Source: Scylla paramamosain (taxonomy: Eukaryota; Arthropoda; Malacostraca; Decapoda; Portunidae). From it: a DNA stretch of 64,000 nt. The first letter of the stretch is position 1. Each line of letters starts with the position of its first letter. Location of the stretch: contig NC_087156.1 of NCBI RefSeq assembly GCF_035594125.1, positions 22,039,497-22,103,496 on the forward strand, given 5' to 3'. Position numbers and translations under genes: made by a program. The notes under the pieces are model-generated. The model was not told where the DNA came from. It searched no databases and saw only the letters and a program-made list of their open reading frames with translations. This document shows positions 63,344 through 64,000 of the stretch, piece after piece.

Positions 63344-64000
63344 CTGCAAAAAAATGTATCCTTGTTCAGTGTGTAGCTACCAGTTCAGGTAAACACTCAT
63401 TAGCTCATGTATAAAAGATGACAGGAGAAACAGAAATAGAGGCATAGGTGAACTGTTTTGCCAGAGTTGGCTATGGTATTAACACTGAAGGGCAGCCTTC
63501 AATGAGTGAGGTTTCCTTCAAGGTCTCCTTCAGACATTTTTTTTGTATTCAATCTGGGTGAAATGAAAGAGAGAAAAATAAAAAAAAGAGAACAATAGAG
63601 AAGAGAAGAGATAACAAAAAAAATACGGACAACAAAACAATAACAATTAGTGATAATGATGATGATACATCTTCCACACCAACAGTTACTACTTCAATAA
63701 CAATTTATCCCTGAAAATGACCTGTGACAGCCAGGTTCTGAGTCCATGGATTATATAGTCAAGAATGACTGAAATGCGTCTGTCCTTTACTAATGTCCTG
63801 AACTGGAAATTTTGTATCTTGTCTCTCACTGCGACAACTTTCACAAACTTGGACGTTATGAGCTCTGCTATGTTTTCATCCCCAAGCTAACTCTGGAAAG
63901 GAGTGTTATCCATACATGTGTGGAGTACCCTTTCACATACAAGTGAAGCATACATACATGGGCTTCCACTCATAGATACTTCTTTCTTGAACAAACTGTT
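63344..64000 (-). other. Elongin B intron 1 (partial)
   Basis: The sequence upstream of the first visible coding exon begins, on the minus strand, with the acceptor TTTTTTGCAG. No ATG exon is found up to the window edge. Confidence 0.6.

Overview
The window is nuclear DNA of a eukaryote, most likely a decapod crustacean and possibly a brachyuran crab (inference). The reasons are exceptionally long dinucleotide and trinucleotide microsatellites, non-LTR retrotransposon families of the CR1 and jockey/I type common in decapods, scattered TTAGG/CCTAA tracts (the arthropod telomere motif), and intron-rich genes with animal-type splice sites and AATAAA signals. There are no operons or bacterial features.

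Layout. (1) From 1 to about 26.3 kb I find no gene. By a hand sum, long simple-sequence arrays make up about a fifth of this part: GA/CT, GT/CA, AT, GGA, GTA, GAA and others, many over 80 bp. Between them lie minisatellites (2.35, 9.8, 13.6 and 16.9 kb), MITE-like repeats (6.2-6.7, 13.2-15.25 kb), LINE relics and a large inverted repeat at 21.9-22.35 kb. (2) From 26.3 to 37 kb is a transposon graveyard: a hAT element with terminal repeats and a likely 8-bp target duplication (26485-28304), a HARBI1-like fragment, a 195-bp near-perfect palindrome (31156-31350), a LINE copy, a satellite of roughly 300-bp units, and a TGGA array with inverted flanks. (3) From 37 to 64 kb is the genic part, where long arrays make up only about 3%.

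Genes. A 12-coding-exon BTB-BACK-C2H2 zinc-finger gene lies on the minus strand (49773 down to 37050, about 1304 residues, eight fingers). Its 3.4-kb intron between fingers 3 and 4 holds a decayed LINE. A two-coding-exon C2H2 gene lies on the plus strand (56581-57831, about 339 residues, five fingers). The last three coding exons of Elongin B are on the minus strand (63343 down to 62121), with the ATG exon probably beyond the window. The two zinc-finger genes are head to head, and the space between them holds a nested transposon cluster: a LINE inside a CR1 3' end, next to a Merlin/IS1016-like transposase relic. The plus-strand zinc-finger gene and Elongin B converge. Both zinc-finger products are probable nuclear DNA-binding factors. 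Elongin B is an adaptor of ubiquitin ligases and elongation complexes. Nothing suggests that the three act in one pathway.

The most unusual observation is a stretch of about 54 bp encoding the start of the first zinc finger of the BTB gene that occurs again, nearly identical, inside the LINE in the neighbouring intron.
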